From NCBI RefSeq assembly GCF_000379765.1, contig NZ_KB903520.1:62001-126000 (forward strand): 64,000 nucleotides of DNA, in the 5' to 3' direction. Positions 62,193-64,000 of this stretch are shown in pieces. The position numbers and the translations under genes are program-made. The notes beneath the pieces were generated by a model that was given only the letters and a program-made list of their open reading frames with translations, had not been told where the DNA came from and ran no database searches. How positions within the stretch are numbered: position 1 is the first letter of the stretch; every line of letters begins with the position of its first letter. Origin of the DNA: Flexithrix dorotheae DSM 6795. Lineage in GTDB: Bacteria > Bacteroidota > Bacteroidia > Cytophagales > Flammeovirgaceae.

Positions 62193-62932
62193 AAGGATTC
62201 TTTTGTAGAAGTTTTTTATGTTTTTTTTAATATATTCTATTGTTATTTTGATAATGATGGTATTTAGGTAGCGGTTAACTAATTTAATTAAAAATAATCT
62301 TTATGAAAGATGAAAGGAGGACTTTTTTTGACCAATTCCACCTTTTGCCTAGGTTCTGTTTAAAAAAAGTATATTAGGCTTTTTTAGAAAAAATCAATTT
62401 TGGTACTTTTTCAAGAAAATATTGTAGGAAAGATTCACAGTTTTTTGGAAGAAAGTATACTGGTTACAGTCGATATGAGAGATTAAAAATACTTTCCGAT
62501 ATTTTAATAATTGTATTTGTTAAAAAAAATTGTGGAATAACATTGATGCTTATAATAAAATCGAGTGACATTTCAAAAAATAATGGCTATCCGAAAACCT
62601 GGATAATGAAGATAAGTTCCAAAATTAAATAATCAGAAAGCAAAGGGTATAAAAGGAATTGTTCTGAACTTTAACTTTTTTTAATTCAATATAAAGATTT
62701 GATTATAAGATTGTTAGGCTTGTTTTAATATATATCATTTTGGGCATATTGCTAATATCTTTCAGGATGCCGAATTTTCCCTTATTTTTGATTTTTTAAG
62801 CTGAATTTTCATCCACATGAATCACTAATCCAAAAACTCAATTTATTTGACTTTTGTGGAATTCAGTTTTTTGTAAAATTTATCCATACGCTCAACCTTA
62901 AAAATAGGAAGTACTCAATTTGTGATTGTAAA
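62193..62932. other. 740-base divergent region between the sensor kinase gene and lptB
   Basis: AT-rich. It should contain the promoters of both genes and the true start of the kinase. I find no strong TAnnTTTG match, hairpin or credible reading frame; TATCTTTC at about 62756 is a near match for a rightward promoter. Confidence 0.5.
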
Positions 62933-63673
62933 ATGGTATTAAAGGCAGATAATCTAATAAAAAAATACAAAGGCAGAACTGTGGTAAATGATGTTTCTGT
63001 GGAGGTAAGTCAGGGAGAAATTGTTGGTTTGCTGGGGCCAAACGGAGCAGGAAAAACGACATCCTTCTATATGATAGTTGGCCTGATTAAACCAAACCAG
63101 GGAAAAATATATCTCGACCAGGATAATATAACCGGATTGCCAATGTTCCAGCGGGCAAAACTAGGGGTAGGGTATCTGGCTCAGGAGCCTTCTGTTTTTC
63201 GTACCCTGACTGTAGAAGAGAATATCCTTACACCTTTGCAAATGACAAAGATGAGTAAAAAGGAACAGATGGATAAGGTGGAGGAATTAATTGAAGAGTT
63301 TAGTCTTGGACATGTGAGAAAAAACCTGGGGATGGTACTTTCTGGGGGAGAGAGGAGACGGACGGAAATTGCACGGGCCTTATCCGTTGATCCAAAGTTT
63401 GTGCTTCTGGATGAACCATTTGCTGGTGTTGACCCTATTGCGGTGGAAGAAATTCAAAGAATTGTTTTTAAGCTTAAAGACAAGAATATCGGAATCCTGA
63501 TTACCGACCATAATGTAACTGAAACACTTTCAATTACCAGCAGAGCCTATATTCTTTCACAGGGAAGTATTTTGAGAGATGGAGTTCCAGAAGAACTTGT
63601 GGCGGATCCTATTGTAAGAAAAGCCTACCTGGGAGAAAAATATGAATTTAAAAGAAAAGTTTTTGATGATTAA
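62933..63673 (+). CDS. lptB: LPS export ABC transporter ATPase
   Basis: A 246-residue ATPase that powers LptB2FG, extracting lipopolysaccharide from the inner membrane. Walker [15 protein letters not shown]-loop [11 protein letters not shown], signature [15 protein letters not shown], Walker [14 protein letters not shown] and the switch His in ITDHNVTE are all intact; the RTEIARAL segment and C-terminal [12 protein letters not shown] are typical of LptB. With lpxK it supports a standard lipid A and LPS pathway. Its partners LptF and LptG are not in the window. Confidence 0.95.
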   Translation: MVLKADNLIKKYKGRTVVNDVSVEVSQGEIVGLLGPNGAGKTTSFYMIVGLIKPNQGKIYLDQDNITGLPMFQRAKLGVGYLAQEPSVFRTLTVEENILTPLQMTKMSKKEQMDKVEELIEEFSLGHVRKNLGMVLSGGERRRTEIARALSVDPKFVLLDEPFAGVDPIAVEEIQRIVFKLKDKNIGILITDHNVTETLSITSRAYILSQGSILRDGVPEELVADPIVRKAYLGEKYEFKRKVFDD

Positions 63674-63761
63674 CTGAACTTTTCTACGATTACCACCCTT
63701 CCTGTTCAGGAAGTTTGGAAAAATTCCTTATAATTAAATTAACAACCAATTGACAATAAAA

Positions 63762-63769
63762 TATCTTTG
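63762..63769 (+). promoter_or_regulatory. Promoter -7 box of the GH3-like gene
   Basis: TATCTTTG matches TAnnTTTG, 39 bases before the ATG at 63808. Confidence 0.5.
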
Positions 63770-63807
63770 CCAAAAAGATATAACATAAACCGTTTAAGTT
63801 TTTGCAG

Positions 63808-64000
63808 ATGGAATTGCTTAATTCATTTTTTAACTGGGTGATGAGTAAACGGATGGGACAGATAGAGTTTTTTATGGAAAAACCTCTTGAAGCCCAGGAA
63901 AAAATTTTTCAAAACTTAATCAGTTCAGCCAGGCACACTGAGTGGGGAAAAAAGTATCATTATTCTGAGATAAATGCTCTTGGTGCCTTTCAAAAACAGG
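63808..64000 (+). CDS. GH3 auxin-responsive-promoter-like protein, N-terminal part (cut by window end)
   Basis: Only the first 64 codons are present. The translation starts MELLNSFFNWVMSKRM and continues with EWGKKYHYSEINALGAF, the N-terminal pattern of the bacterial GH3 family, which are adenylating enzymes of the ANL type (plant homologues join amino acids to jasmonate or auxin). The bacterial substrate is unknown. The frame runs off the end of the window without a stop. Confidence 0.75.
   Translation, partial: MELLNSFFNWVMSKRMGQIEFFMEKPLEAQEKIFQNLISSARHTEWGKKYHYSEINALGAFQKQ

Noticed and set aside
1-64000. CRISPR array, prophage or integrative element
   Set aside because: No regularly spaced repeats, integrase, transposase or phage structural genes were seen on either strand; tRNA-Phe has no downstream repeat that would mark an attachment site.

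Overview
The window looks like chromosomal DNA from a free-living, non-pathogenic-type member of the Bacteroidota, most likely order Cytophagales. The evidence is: AT-rich sequence; promoters of the Bacteroidota type (TAnnTTTG near -7) in front of several genes; few Shine-Dalgarno sites; many Sec and lipoprotein signals; and families typical of the phylum (NagB fused to a LmbE/PIG-L domain, DUF5690, DUF2911, DUF4384, two-component propeller sensor kinases, GH3-like protein, FabI, LptB, LpxK). I cannot name the genus from sequence alone. I see no phage, conjugative element, CRISPR array, rRNA or intact insertion sequence. One tRNA (Phe, GAA) is present.

Layout. 0.6-7 kb: periplasmic FKBP isomerase, GNAT acetyltransferase, phosphodiesterase-like protein, a lipoprotein, a subclass B1-type metallo-beta-lactamase lipoprotein, a small secreted protein, YebC and a thioredoxin-like protein. 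Three related hairpins are scattered between 3.5 and 5.5 kb. 7.2-10.4 kb: a leftward three-gene operon (DUF5690 transporter, HpnW-type FAD amine oxidase, phosphonatase-like HAD hydrolase) that looks like an aminophosphonate catabolic module. 10.6-20 kb: PPP-type phosphatase, PQQ sugar dehydrogenase, Tat-exported TIM-barrel protein, Fur-family regulator, fatty acid hydroxylase, cation-chloride-cotransporter-like permease, D-aminoacylase. 19.8-22.7 kb: a nucleoside scavenging operon (periplasmic nucleoside hydrolase, ribokinase, DMT sugar permease) preceded by a perfect 20-bp palindrome. 23-31 kb: FabI, PdxJ, YqeY, CvpA, PabA/TrpG-type glutaminase, GntP permease, glutaryl-CoA dehydrogenase, Lgt; a promoter-terminator pair upstream of lgt may define a small RNA. 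31-36 kb: NagB-LmbE fusion divergent from a LacI-family regulator with two matching 14-bp operators between them, then LpxK. 36-46 kb: tRNA-Phe, flavin monooxygenase, CBS protein, DUF2911 protein, a SirB-like/cytochrome c fusion, aspartate aminotransferase, a lone trpA, and arginine deiminase behind a NrtR-like Nudix regulator.

46-53 kb is the most unusual part: a leftward cluster of five exported proteins (two paralogous LPP20-like proteins, a CsgG-domain lipoprotein with a helical/TPR-like front, a smaller LPP20-like protein, and a DUF4384 protein). The combination resembles in outline the FlgO/FlgP/FlgT outer-membrane proteins of Vibrio, but there are no flagellar genes here, so it may be an undescribed envelope assembly. 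53.8-64 kb: SppA, a large TPR protein with an HEYVH zinc-protease motif, a 1151-residue propeller sensor kinase with no recognisable ATG start, LptB, and the beginning of a GH3-like gene cut by the window edge.

Functional themes are envelope biogenesis (Lgt, LpxK, LptB, SppA, FKBP), salvage of sugars, nucleosides and amino compounds, and central lipid, vitamin and amino acid metabolism. Starts were moved from the longest possible reading frame to a better internal ATG in several cases, as noted in each entry.
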